NCBI GenBank assembly: GCA_016874675.1
Contig: VGTL01000007.1
Span: 1-64,000 of the forward strand
Direction: 5' to 3'
Origin: Methanobacteriota archaeon
Lineage (GTDB): Archaea; Thermoplasmatota; DTKX01; VGTL01
Length of the DNA stretch: 64,000 nucleotides
Part shown: in pieces, positions 63,514-64,000 of the stretch
How positions within the stretch are numbered: the first letter of the stretch is position 1
Layout of the letters: every line of letters begins with the position of its first letter
The notes under the pieces: model-generated
The model's input: the letters and a program-made list of their open reading frames with translations, nothing else
Told to the model about the DNA's origin: nothing
The model's database searches: none
Program-made: the position numbers and the translations under genes

Positions 63514-64000
63514 ATGGCGGGGCGCTCTCTCGGGCTTCTGGACATCCCGGCCGGCCGGTCGGGCCCGGCGCCGCGCTTTGCGCGTTTCCACGTGTGGAAG
63601 GCCCTCCGGGCCATCGGGCGCGAGGGCCCCATCGGCCGCCAGAGGCTCGCGGCCGCCATCGGGCTGGGCGAGGGGAGCGTGCGGACGATAGTCAACTTCC
63701 TCGTGGCCCGGGGGCTCGTCCGGGCCGACGAGGCGGGGATGAGGCTGACCGCCCGGGGCGAGCGGGAGACCGGGGCGGCCGGCCTGTCGATGGCGACGGT
63801 CAACGCCCGGGGGCTCTGCGTCGGGGAGTGCGACGTGGCGGTGCTCGCGCGCGGGAGGGCGGAGCGCGTCAGGGACGGCCTCCGCCAGAGGGACGAGGCG
63901 GTCAAGGCCGGGGCGGCGGGGGCCACGACGCTCGTGTTCCGCGGGGGGCGCCTGCTCATGCCGCCCGAGACCGACCTCGACGCCGAGTACCCCCATCTCG
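63514..64000 (+). CDS. DUF4443-like winged-helix protein (C-terminus beyond window)
   Basis: MAGRSLGLLDIPAGRSGPAPRFARFHVWKALRAIGREGPIGRQRLAAAIGLGEGSVRTIVNFLVARGLV...VKAGAAGATTLVFRGGRLLMPPETDLDAEYPHL, open to window end; not in supplied ORF track. Confidence 0.75.
   Translation, partial: MAGRSLGLLDIPAGRSGPAPRFARFHVWKALRAIGREGPIGRQRLAAAIGLGEGSVRTIVNFLVARGLVRADEAGMRLTARGERETGAAGLSMATVNARGLCVGECDVAVLARGRAERVRDGLRQRDEAVKAGAAGATTLVFRGGRLLMPPETDLDAEYPHL

Overview
High-GC archaeal chromosome segment; the gene set (Pilin_N-type and PGF-CTERM-like surface proteins, archaeal DacZ, DUF4443, Lrp, RNase Z) suggests a Thermoplasmatota-like genome, which is an inference. Gene density is high. Four things dominate. 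(1) A minus-strand locus at about 24.7-47.5 kb encodes three small pilin-like membrane proteins and three giant (1918-2393 aa) paralogous modular surface proteins with type IV pilin-like N-termini. The giants are coupled by 4-bp ATGA overlaps, and a STAND/TPR regulator coupled to a Ras-like GTPase lies divergently upstream. (2) Three tandem cadherin/Ig-like paralogs carry PGF-CTERM-like tails (53.4-61.4 kb). (3) A dispersed family of degenerate about 7-nt-period G-rich/C-rich hairpin elements occupies many gene borders. In places it runs exactly from one convergent stop codon to the other, and elsewhere it is captured inside coding sequence. (4) Housekeeping and signalling genes include an ABC exporter with TetR, a RelE-type TA module, a stand-alone PPDK N-half paired with a DUF47-like protein, glutamate formiminotransferase, a site-2 protease, TraB, a TrkA-N/DHH phosphoesterase, Lrp, MFS, tRNA-Leu(CAA), PHP, RNase Z and diadenylate cyclase. 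No CRISPR array, rRNA or intact transposon was seen. All family names come from reading motifs by eye; no database search was run.
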